Origin: Planctomycetota bacterium
Lineage (GTDB): Bacteria; Planctomycetota; UBA1135; JADKAF01
Direction of reading: 5' to 3'
Assembly (NCBI GenBank): GCA_016719295.1
Contig: JADKAF010000001.1
Location: 4,092,001-4,156,000, forward strand
DNA length: 64,000 nucleotides
Below the pieces are notes generated by a model. That model ran no database searches, had not been told where the DNA came from, and saw only the letters and a list, made by a program, of their open reading frames with translations. The position numbers were made by a program, and so were the translations under genes. Of this stretch, positions 45,051 through 53,152 are shown one piece after another (position 1 is the stretch's first letter; each line of letters begins with the position of its first letter).

Positions 45051-47473
45051 GTGCGGACGACGGTGTGCGGGTGCGCTTGCACCTCGACGGAGCCGCGGAG
45101 ATCGCCGGCGCGGGCTTCGATGCGCACCGGTTGCGTGGTGTCGGCGTGGTGGAGGACGACGCGCCGGCCGAGCGCGGGTCGGACGCGGAGGCTCTGGAGC
45201 CAAGGGCTCTCCAGATCGCCGAGCACCTCGGCGGCGCTGCTGGCCTCCCGCATGCCTGCGTAGGTGAAGTTCGCCATCCCGGTGGAATCCCGCTTCACGA
45301 GCGCCGCCTGGAGCGTGACGCTCTCCGGCAACGCCTGCTCGCCCGCGACCAGCTCGATCTCGAGGGTGCCGGTCGGTGGCAGAGCGCAGCGATGTTCGAA
45401 GCGCAGCTCCAAGCCCGGGTCGGGGCGTCGCTCGAGCACGAAGTGCACCGAACCTGCCGCCGCATCGACGACCTCTGGCGTATAGCGACCCGTCCACCCC
45501 GGCCCCGCCTCCGGCGACTGTGCGAGCACGACCTGCTGCGGTCCGAGCGGGAACTGCTCGACGCGGAAGGTGCCATCGGCCCCGACCTGCGCGAGGCAGC
45601 GCCCGCCGACGAAGAGGAGGAACCCGCGTGCGGGAGCTCCGCTCGCGTCCGTGGCGCGACCGCTCAGCACGCGCGTCTCGATCGGAGGAGCCCCTGGTTG
45701 CTCCTCTACCTCGATCTCGCCCGCACGCGCGCGGAGCTCGATCTCGACTTCGCGATCCTCCTCCAAGCGCACGACATACCACGGACCGCAAGGACCCGCA
45801 TCGGCTTCGACGCGCACCGTGAACTGTGACCACAGCTCCGAGGGTCCCTCCGCGGGGTCGCCGAACGGCAGCGTCGCGAAGCGCGCGATGCCGTGCTCGT
45901 CGCTCACGGCTTCGAAGCGCGCGGAGACGAGTGGATCGTTCGCAACGGAGAACACCGTCTCCAATCGTTCGACGCCGAGAGGTGACCAGCGCGGCCGAAC
46001 GACGACGCGAGCACCGACGAGAGGCTCTCCTTGCTCGTCGAGAACCCGCGCGACCAAGACGCCGTTCGGCCGCAAGCGGATCGAGAGCTCATCGGGCGGA
46101 GGAGCGCCGCCGCGGGTCGGAGCGATGCGTGCCCATCCGAGACCGTTCACCGTCACAGCGAAGAGATGCGTGTGCGCGACCGCGGCTTCGATGCGCTCCC
46201 GGAGGACGAAGCGGCCGTTCGCATCCGTCGTGCCGACCCCTTCCGCGTCCGCGAGCAGATTCTGGGCGTGCCGCGCCGCCCCCCAGCCGACGCGCGTCCG
46301 CGGAACGAGCAAGCGCGCTCCGGCGACGGCACGGCCGGCGCCATCGACGACATGACCTGCATAGCTCGACCCACGAAGAGAGCGCAGCGCTCCGAGATCG
46401 AGCGCGTGCTCGGACGCACGTTCCAAGGTCTCGCGCTGGAGGCTCCGACGCAGCGGCGCGCGCTCCGCCAGCTCGAAGCCGAGCTCGCGGATCCGCGTCG
46501 CCTGTTCGAGCGTGAGCGCGACCTCGAAGCACATCTCCGGCGCGGGACCGACGCGCAGCGTCAGCTCCTCGCGCGAGATGCCCGATCCGCGCAGGTAGGC
46601 CACGAGCGGCAACAGCGGGCGTTCGTCCTCGTCGGCGATCACACGACCGCGCACGAGGAATCGCTCCACCAGCGCCTCCTGTGGCACGGGCTCGGCGGTC
46701 GCGAGGGAGTCAGCGAGCATGCGCTCCGCCGTCGATGCGCGCGGAGCATCCATCAAAGGGTCGCGTTCCTCGCCCGCCCGTACGGACAGCTCCGGCGGGA
46801 GCGGCGTTGCACGCGGCGCGAGCCAGATGCCGACCGCGATCGCGCACGCAGCCGCAGCCAAGGCGAGCCCGAGCTTCCCTCCGCCACCGAGCGCCACCCC
46901 CAAGAGCAACCCGCTCTCGGTCCCGCGCGGAAGGCGCTGCTGGAGCAGGAAGAGCGGCACCGCCCACCCATCGCGGCGCCCCGCGTAGTGCGCGTCGAGC
47001 GCCGCACGCAGCTTCTCGTGCGCGCGCTTCGTGCGCGAATGAACCGTCTCGACCGGACAGCCCATCACGCGCGCGACCTCGCGCGGAGGGAGGTTCTCCC
47101 AGGTGCGCAGGAGCACCGTGGTACGGAACGGCTCCTCGAGCGCCGCGACGGCCTCGGCGACGGCGCGCTGAACCTCGAACGCCGCCGCGGCCTCCAGCGC
47201 CGAAGGCTGGGTCTCGTTCCGCGCGGCGCGGCGCTCGCGCTCCTCAAGGCGCCGCGCGCTCCGTTCTCGCAGCGCCGCCTGGCGTCGCGCCAACGCGCGC
47301 AGCCATGCCCGCGGGCCCGCCCTCCGCGGCGCGTCCTGCACGCTCGCATCGGCGAGCACATCGCCCGCGAGCTCTTCCGCCTCCGCTTCTCCGCGCACGA
47401 GCTCCCGCGCGAGACGCGCGAGCCAGGCGCGCTCCGCGAGCAGCGCTTCCCACGTTGCCGAGCTTCCGTTCAT
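45032..47473 (-). CDS. ECF sigma factor fused to a transmembrane helix and carboxypeptidase-regulatory-like region
   Basis: 813 residues. Residues 10-80 are sigma region 2 (LARLARELVRGEAEAEELAG ... RAWLRALARRQAALRERSAR). Residues 107-160 are region 4, with LEEPFRTTVLLRTWENLPP and the helix-turn-helix REVARVMGCPVETVHSRTKR. A hydrophobic helix is at about 201-219 (LGLALAAAACAIAVGIWLA). Residues 220-813 are beta-sandwich modules of the same type as the large secreted paralogues (YAGHVVDGAGRAVAGARLLV ... TDANGRFVLRE; VLVARVLDEQGEPLVGARVV). The design places DNA-binding sigma domains inside and the sensory-looking part outside. Sigma factors with long C-terminal membrane extensions are known in Planctomycetota. 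The last residues (LSIK) are encoded within the palindrome pair. Confidence 0.88.
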   Translation of the reverse strand: MNGSSATWEALLAERAWLARLARELVRGEAEAEELAGDVLADASVQDAPRRAGPRAWLRALARRQAALRERSARRLEERERRAARNETQPSALEAAAAFEVQRAVAEAVAALEEPFRTTVLLRTWENLPPREVARVMGCPVETVHSRTKRAHEKLRAALDAHYAGRRDGWAVPLFLLQQRLPRGTESGLLLGVALGGGGKLGLALAAAACAIAVGIWLAPRATPLPPELSVRAGEERDPLMDAPRASTAERMLADSLATAEPVPQEALVERFLVRGRVIADEDERPLLPLVAYLRGSGISREELTLRVGPAPEMCFEVALTLEQATRIRELGFELAERAPLRRSLQRETLERASEHALDLGALRSLRGSSYAGHVVDGAGRAVAGARLLVPRTRVGWGAARHAQNLLADAEGVGTTDANGRFVLRERIEAAVAHTHLFAVTVNGLGWARIAPTRGGAPPPDELSIRLRPNGVLVARVLDEQGEPLVGARVVVRPRWSPLGVERLETVFSVANDPLVSARFEAVSDEHGIARFATLPFGDPAEGPSELWSQFTVRVEADAGPCGPWYVVRLEEDREVEIELRARAGEIEVEEQPGAPPIETRVLSGRATDASGAPARGFLLFVGGRCLAQVGADGTFRVEQFPLGPQQVVLAQSPEAGPGWTGRYTPEVVDAAAGSVHFVLERRPDPGLELRFEHRCALPPTGTLEIELVAGEQALPESVTLQAALVKRDSTGMANFTYAGMREASSAAEVLGDLESPWLQSLRVRPALGRRVVLHHADTTQPVRIEARAGDLRGSVEVQAHPHTVVRTILSIK

Positions 47474-47547
47474 GGCAGCTACGAGGTTGCCGCGAGGATC
47501 GGTTCCGGTCCCGAGGATTCCGTCGGCGCCTTCGGCATACTACGAGC

Positions 47548-48144
47548 ATGGAGCTCTGCGCGTTCTTCATCGATGACTCGCGTTGGTCCCCCGGCATAGG
47601 CGACCCGACGCCGATGGGCTGGATCACCGTGCTGGCCTACCTCGCCGCGGCGGTTCTCTGCGCGCGCGCGGGGCGCGCGGAGCAGCGGAGCGAGGAGCCC
47701 GCGCGACGCGTCGTCCTCTTCTGGGCGCTGCTCACCGCCGGCATGGTCGCGCTCGGGATCAACAAGCAGCTCGACCTGCAGAGCTTGCTCACGCAGATCG
47801 GTCGCGATCTCGCGCAGCGCGACGGCTGGTACGAGCAGCGCGGCGGCGTGCAGAAGCTCTTCATCCTCGCGCTCGGCGTGCTGGCCGTGGGCAGCGGGGC
47901 CGCGATGCTCCTCTGGCTGCGACGCTACCTGCGCGAGCTCTGGCTCGCGATCCTCGGCGGGCTCGCGATCGCGAGCTTCGTGGTGGTGCGCGCCTCCTCG
48001 TTCCACAAGGTCGACTCGCTGCTCGGCACCTACGTCGGCTTCGTGAAGATGAACTGGGTGCTCGAGCTCGGCGGGATCGCGCTGGTCGCCTGGGGAGCTT
48101 GGCGAGCGCCGCGCGCACGCGCGTGGCATCGCGCGCCGCGCTGA
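47548..48144 (+). CDS. multi-pass membrane protein of unknown function
   Basis: 198 residues from ATG 47548. Begins MELCAFFIDDSRWSPGIGDP and has about five hydrophobic segments, with the conserved-looking block LGINKQLDLQSLLTQIGRDL. Proteins of this pattern are found in various proteobacteria and planctomycetes and are often mislabelled 'isopropylmalate isomerase'; nothing in the sequence supports that enzyme. It is divergent from the sigma fusion gene (74 bases apart). Confidence 0.75.
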   Translation: MELCAFFIDDSRWSPGIGDPTPMGWITVLAYLAAAVLCARAGRAEQRSEEPARRVVLFWALLTAGMVALGINKQLDLQSLLTQIGRDLAQRDGWYEQRGGVQKLFILALGVLAVGSGAAMLLWLRRYLRELWLAILGGLAIASFVVVRASSFHKVDSLLGTYVGFVKMNWVLELGGIALVAWGAWRAPRARAWHRAPR

Positions 48145-48221
48145 GTTTTCCGCGTTTCCGACACGCGCCTCGCGGCATTCGCTTGAGAGGAAGCACTCCC
48201 TCCCATCGCTCCGGTGCCGCC

Positions 48222-49649
48222 GTGTCCTCTCTCCCCTCGCTCGCCCCGCGTCCCGCGCTCGCGCTCGCGCTGCTCTCCTCCCTCTCGTTCGCCCAGACCG
48301 GGCCGTTCCGCGACGGCGAGCTGCTCGTGCAGGCGCCTAGCAGCCTCGGCAGCGGGCCGGCGCTCTACCGCCTCGATCCCGAGACGGGGCATGGCGCGGA
48401 GTTCCTGAGCGGCGTCGGTCAGGGCGGCTCTTCCGGCAGCATCGCCTTCGACGCGTTCCGCGGCGCGCTGCTCATCAACCGCGCGTTGCCGCCCGACGGG
48501 CCGTTCACGACGAAGCTCTGGATCGTGCAGCACGACGGCACGAAGGCTCCGATCGCCGCGCTGAATGGGCATGCACTCCGCGCGCTCGCGAGCACCGGCG
48601 ATGGCCGCGTCTACTACCAGCAGAACTACACCTACGGCACGCCGAGCCAGCCGATCCAGTACCTCGACGCGAGCGACACGGTGCGCACGCTGCTCGATGC
48701 GGCGAACGCCGCGCCGTTCTCGTTCTCCGTCGAGCATCTGCTCTAACACGCGCCCAGCAACTCGCTGATCGCGAGCACGAGCGCCTGGTGGTCGCCGAAC
48801 GACTGCGGTCCGCGCGGCTCGAGCCTCTTCCGCATCCCGCTCGCCGCGGACGGCAGCCACGTTGCAGGCAGCGTGCTCTGCACGAGCATCTCCGACCTGC
48901 TCGCCAACGAGGAGATCATGGCGCTCGATCACCTGCCGAGCGGAGCGCTCCTCGTCACCGTCTCCTCCGGCATCGTGAGCGCGAACCCGAAGCTCCTCGC
49001 CGTCGATCCCTGGACGCTCGCGCTCACGCCCTTCGCGCGGCCGAGCCAATCGGACATCAACGGCGGCTGCTACAGCCTGCGCCGCGGCCGCGCGCTGCTC
49101 CTCGACGACACGACGAACCAGCTCCGCTCGTTCGCTCCCGGCGAGGTCGGTCCCGGCATGCACGTCGTGTGCGACGTGCCGCTCGGCGATGGCGGCACCG
49201 GCTTCTCTCCCGTCGAGTCGCTGTGGGAGATCGACACCAACGGCCCCGCGTGCTCGGGATCGACGCTCGGCTACGGCAACGGTCTCGCCGGCAGCGGCGG
49301 GCTCGTGCCCACGCTCGCGATCGCCGGCTGCCCCGAGGTCGGCGCGCCCTTCGTGATCGCCGGCTCGCAGATGCTCGGTGGCACGCTCGCCGCGCTGCTG
49401 ATCGGCCCGGCACCGGCAGCGATCCCGCTGCTCGGCGGCGAGCTCTGCCTCTTCCCCGTCGACTTCGCGTTCGCGCTGCCGTGCGACGGCGCCTTCGGCG
49501 TGCCGGGTGCCGGGAGCTTCGCGCTGCCGATGTTCGCCGCCGATCCGCTGCTGCTCGAGCTCTCGATCTACCTGCAGGTGGCGAGCGTCGATCCCGCCGC
49601 CCCCGAAGGCATCGCGTTGTCGGCGGGGCTCCGCGTGATCTTGGGCTAG
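48222..49649 (+). pseudogene. secreted propeller-like protein interrupted by one TAA codon
   Basis: The frame opens at GTG 48222 with a signal peptide (APRPALALALLSSLSFAQ). It runs through DGELLVQAPSSLGSGPALYR ... FSVEHLL to a TAA at 48744-48746 (codon 175) and continues in the same frame with HAPSNSLIASTSAWWSPNDC ... to 49649. The join EHLL-stop-HAPSNSL is seamless, so a Tyr codon (TAC or TAT) has probably become TAA by one base change. UAA is not a selenocysteine codon. The downstream part ends in the C-terminal module (LSIYLQVASVDP...LSAGLRVIL) shared by neighbouring secreted proteins. It is either a recent pseudogene or a sequencing error. Confidence 0.75.
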
Positions 49650-49665
49650 CGAACGCTGACCCGGC

Positions 49666-50661
49666 TCAGAGCCAGCCGCGGCGCTTCAGGATCCAGAGCA
49701 GCCCGAAGCCGAGCCCGAGCTGCAGCGCGAGCATGATCCAGAAGCCGCCTGACGAGTGGGAGAGCGGGATCTCCTCGAAGTTCATCCCCCACATGCCGCT
49801 CACGACGACGAAAGGAACGCTCAGCGTGGCGACCACGGTGAGCCCCTTGGTCACCTGGTTCATGCGGTTGCTGATCTGCGTGAGATAGGCGTCGAGCGTG
49901 GTGCTGAGCAGGTCGCGATAGTTCTCGAGCGACTCGTTGAGCCGGATCACGTGGTCGTAGATGTCGCGGAAGTAGATCTGCGTCTCCATGGGGATGAACC
50001 CGCACGGCCGGTACTGCATCGTGTTGAACACCTCGCGCATCGGCGAGAGGTGGCGCCGCAGCGTGAGCACCAGGCGCTTCACCGAGAAGATGTCGCGCAG
50101 CGCGCCGCGGTCGAAGCTCGTGAACACGCGCTCCTCGAGGCCGTCCACGAACTCGTCCAAGCGATCGAGGATCGGAAAGTAGGCGTCGACCGTGGCATCG
50201 AGGATGTGGTGCAGCAGCCGCGCGGCGTCGCGCTCGATCAGCGCGGCGCTGCGCTCGAGGTCCGCGGCGGCCTGCTCGACGCCCGGCGCGTGGGGCCCGT
50301 GGACCGTGACGACGAAGTTCGCTCCGAGGAAAGCCCAGAGGTTGAAGGTCTCGATGTCATAGAGCTCGTCGGTCTCCTCGAGGTAGCGCACGCCGCGAAC
50401 GACGGCGAGCGCATAGAACTCGAAGACCTCGAACTTGACGCGCCCTTCGGTGGAATGCGTGTCCTCGATGCTGAGCGGGTGGAAGCGAAACACCTCGTGC
50501 AGCCACGCGTGCTGCTCGGGACTGCGCGTGTCGATGTCGACCCAGAGCGCCCCTTCGCCCGAGTCCAGGATCGCGCGCACTTGGTCCGCGCCGAGATCGC
50601 GGCGGAGCTCTGCGCCGCGGGAGCGGAACCAGGAGCGGGGCGACGGCTGCGCGGAGCTCAA
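49666..50661 (-). CDS. corA: CorA-type magnesium/cobalt transporter
   Basis: 331 residues from TTG 50661. The signature GMN motif is present in SGMWGMNFEEIP, between the two C-terminal membrane helices (about 270-290 and 305-325). The long helical cytoplasmic domain (residues 1-265) includes LWVDIDTRSPEQHAWLHEVF and the willow helices around LTLRRHLSPMREVFNTMQYR. Members form pentameric channels for Mg2+ and other divalent ions. Its start overlaps the stop of the lipoprotein gene in a TTGA, so translation is likely coupled. It is 16 bases from the convergent secreted-protein pseudogene. Confidence 0.95.
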   Translation of the reverse strand: MSSAQPSPRSWFRSRGAELRRDLGADQVRAILDSGEGALWVDIDTRSPEQHAWLHEVFRFHPLSIEDTHSTEGRVKFEVFEFYALAVVRGVRYLEETDELYDIETFNLWAFLGANFVVTVHGPHAPGVEQAAADLERSAALIERDAARLLHHILDATVDAYFPILDRLDEFVDGLEERVFTSFDRGALRDIFSVKRLVLTLRRHLSPMREVFNTMQYRPCGFIPMETQIYFRDIYDHVIRLNESLENYRDLLSTTLDAYLTQISNRMNQVTKGLTVVATLSVPFVVVSGMWGMNFEEIPLSHSSGGFWIMLALQLGLGFGLLWILKRRGWL

Positions 50662-51791
50662 CGCCCGACTCCCAGGGTCAGCACCGGCGCGCGCTGGCCG
50701 GCCTTGCTCGCCACCTGATAGTGCAGCAGCGCGGCGAAGAGCATGAAGGTGCGCTTCGACTCGCGATCCGCGTCGCTCAGGTGGAACTCGTGGCCGCGGT
50801 AGCTCACGCGGAGGCCCGGCTCCCCGAGGTCCGGCCCCGACGAGTGCACGGCGAAGTAGGTGCGGACGCTCTCGGAGACGGCATCCGGCATGACGAAGCC
50901 GCGCTGCAGGTCCTCCTCCGGCACCTCGATCGCGTGCGCGATCACCTGCATCGACCCGCCGACGGAGCGCAGCTCCACCGCGATGTGGTCCCGCGGCTCC
51001 TCGCTGCGATCGCGCTGCCCCTCGCGCACCGCGAAGGTCTCCAGATCCGCGCGCAAGCCGAGCAGCGCGCGCAGCTCCGCACCGGCGGGAGTTCCCGAGC
51101 GGATCCAGAGCATCGGCACGCTCCCCGTCAGCACGAGCTCGGAGCTCCCGTCGCCGCGATCGCGGATCCGCTGGCTCAGCTTCGCGGCCTCGAGGTGCTG
51201 CGCGGGGGTAACGTTGGCCGAGGGGAAGGGCTCGGAGGCGGCGACGTGTTGCTCCTCGAAGCCGATGCGCAGATCGCCTGCGTCGTACAGCGAGACCATG
51301 AGCGCGACCGCGCGCTCGAAATCGGGCGAGCCGCCGAGGTGGCGATTCACGAGACCGTTCATGCGCAGCACGACGATGCCGAAGAAGCGCCCGACATCCG
51401 AGGTCGAGCGCACCATCCGAAACAGCGTCTCCACGCTGAGCGGCTCGGTGAAGCGCCGCACGAAGTCCTCGTCGCGCCGCGGGATGAAGGTGATCGTCGG
51501 CCGATCCGCGTAGCCGATGCGCGGGGCGCCGAAGCGCGAGCTCTCGCCTTCGACCAAGCCGAACTCGCCCCCCACCTCAGCCTCGAACTCGAACTGCGCC
51601 GAGATGGCATCGACACCGAGGAAGCTCGGCGCCTCGCCGTAGCGCATGCGCACCAGGTTCAGCAGGAACTCCTCGTGCTGCGCTCGATGGATGGCCTCGT
51701 TGTAGGCCAGATGGCTGCTGCTCAGGAGGTCGGGGCCGACGGAGCAGCCAACGAGAAGCAGGCCGAGGGCGGGACTCGCTCTACGGATCAC
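50658..51791 (-). CDS. lipoprotein of unknown function, coupled to corA
   Basis: 377 residues. The start is set at GTG 51791 because it yields a compact lipoprotein signal (MIRRASPALGLLLVGC, lipobox LVGC) with AGAGG about 10 bases upstream; ATG 51827 would also be in frame. The mature part has NLVRMRYGEAPSFLGVDAIS near its N-terminus, predicted mixed alpha/beta structure, and no recognised family. Proteins with this opening (a lipobox, then a short linker and an NLVRLRY-like motif) are often found as uncharacterised planctomycete and proteobacterial lipoproteins; this is from memory. The stop overlaps the corA start. Confidence 0.7.
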   Translation of the reverse strand: MIRRASPALGLLLVGCSVGPDLLSSSHLAYNEAIHRAQHEEFLLNLVRMRYGEAPSFLGVDAISAQFEFEAEVGGEFGLVEGESSRFGAPRIGYADRPTITFIPRRDEDFVRRFTEPLSVETLFRMVRSTSDVGRFFGIVVLRMNGLVNRHLGGSPDFERAVALMVSLYDAGDLRIGFEEQHVAASEPFPSANVTPAQHLEAAKLSQRIRDRGDGSSELVLTGSVPMLWIRSGTPAGAELRALLGLRADLETFAVREGQRDRSEEPRDHIAVELRSVGGSMQVIAHAIEVPEEDLQRGFVMPDAVSESVRTYFAVHSSGPDLGEPGLRVSYRGHEFHLSDADRESKRTFMLFAALLHYQVASKAGQRAPVLTLGVGR

Positions 51792-52017
51792 TCGACACAC
51801 CTCTTCGCTGGGGCGACCCGGGGCCATGTAGGCACGGCTGCGCGAGCCGACGCGAACGCGCGAGAGGATCGGCGAGCGCGGGGCCGCTGTCGAGATCGAG
51901 ATCCGCGGCCGAGGAGGGGAGGCGTATTCCCCCGCTGGCGCGCCCGGGCGCAAGATGGCCGCGCGCGAGGCCACGCCTCCGGCACCACGCTGGTCCCCTT
52001 GCAGAGAGCTGACCCAC

Positions 52018-53115
52018 ATGCCGATCTCGATCCGCTTCCCCTTGCTCCGTCGTGCGGCGTGCGCCGTGCACGGGATCGCGGCGTGCCTCCTCGCGGCGTG
52101 TGACCCCAGCGCTCCGGCTCCAGCTCCGCCGGCCCGAGAGGCGGACCTCAGCGTCTCCCTGCCCTCGCTCCAAGCCATGCTGCAGGGCTACGGCGTCCGT
52201 CCGATGCCCCAGCTCGGCGATCAGCTCGAGCCGGGCACGCTCCTCGCCGAGCAAGGCGGTTCGACCTACATCGTGTCGCAAGTGGACCTCGCCTATGCGA
52301 ACCCCGCCGCGCTGCGCGGCGCGACACAGCGCTCGCAAGTGCTCGAGGCCGTCGATTGCGAGGATCGCTTCTCGATCAGCGCCTCCGGAGAAGTGGAGGC
52401 GCTCGCGCTGGTCGGCCTCGGCAAGCTGAACGTCCAGACGACCGGCGAGGCGATCCAGTCGATGCGCACGCGCCTCACCGGCCTCGAGCGCGTCGAGGTC
52501 TCGCTCGCGAGCCTCCATCAAGCGCAGCTGAAGCCCGAGTACCAGCCTGGAGTTGCCAGCGACGCGATCCTGCAGGCCCAGGTCGTCTGGCGCGTGAAGT
52601 CGCTCGAGATCTCGTTCCACGCCAAGGCGAAGGCCGGGACCAGCATCGAGGTGCGCGCGACCGGGGCGGGCGGCAGCGTCGCGGGCAGCGCGGAGAGCAG
52701 CACGCAGCGCACGCTGAGCTACGCGAACAAGGTGATCGGCTGCTATCCCGCGCTGCGCCTCGTCTTCTCCAGCGCTCCCGAGGAGCAGCTCAGCAACGAG
52801 GATCGCCAGAAGCTGGTCGACGATCTCCGCCACGCGGGACTGGAGGCCGCGCTCAGCGCCGAGGGCATCACGGTCGCGGGTGCCAAGGAACGGCTGCCGC
52901 TCGCGCGTTCCCTCTTCGAGCGCACGCGCGACAATCAGCGGGCGCGTTCGTCCGAGCAACGCCTCCAACGCGAGCTCGACACGACGCGGATGGAGCTCGA
53001 CCGCGTTTCGAAGACGATCGCGCGGCCCGACATCTCGCAGCTCCTCGAGACGGGCACGCAGCATCTGCCGGACCGCGTCGAGGTGCGGAGGATCCTGAAG
53101 CTCAAGAACCAGTGA
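52018..53115 (+). CDS. DUF4230-like lipoprotein
   Basis: 365 residues from ATG 52018, with lipobox LLAAC (Cys28 region) after a hydrophobic stretch. The mature part starts with an Ala/Pro linker, then LEPGTLLAEQGGSTYIVSQV and repeated strands. Residues 300-340 (LFERTRDNQRARSSEQRLQR) are strongly charged and helical, likely a coiled coil. The family assignment is uncertain and the DUF number is only a loose comparison. It is divergent from the lipoprotein/corA pair (226 bases apart) and convergent with the ABC operon. Confidence 0.6.
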   Translation: MPISIRFPLLRRAACAVHGIAACLLAACDPSAPAPAPPAREADLSVSLPSLQAMLQGYGVRPMPQLGDQLEPGTLLAEQGGSTYIVSQVDLAYANPAALRGATQRSQVLEAVDCEDRFSISASGEVEALALVGLGKLNVQTTGEAIQSMRTRLTGLERVEVSLASLHQAQLKPEYQPGVASDAILQAQVVWRVKSLEISFHAKAKAGTSIEVRATGAGGSVAGSAESSTQRTLSYANKVIGCYPALRLVFSSAPEEQLSNEDRQKLVDDLRHAGLEAALSAEGITVAGAKERLPLARSLFERTRDNQRARSSEQRLQRELDTTRMELDRVSKTIARPDISQLLETGTQHLPDRVEVRRILKLKNQ

Positions 53116-53152
53116 AGCTCGAGCACGAGCGCGTCGAGCGATCGCACGCCGC

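Noticed and set aside
47548..48144. Isopropylmalate isomerase, the usual database label for this pattern.
   Set aside because: The protein is a five-helix membrane protein without aconitase-family motifs, so the label appears to be a propagated error.
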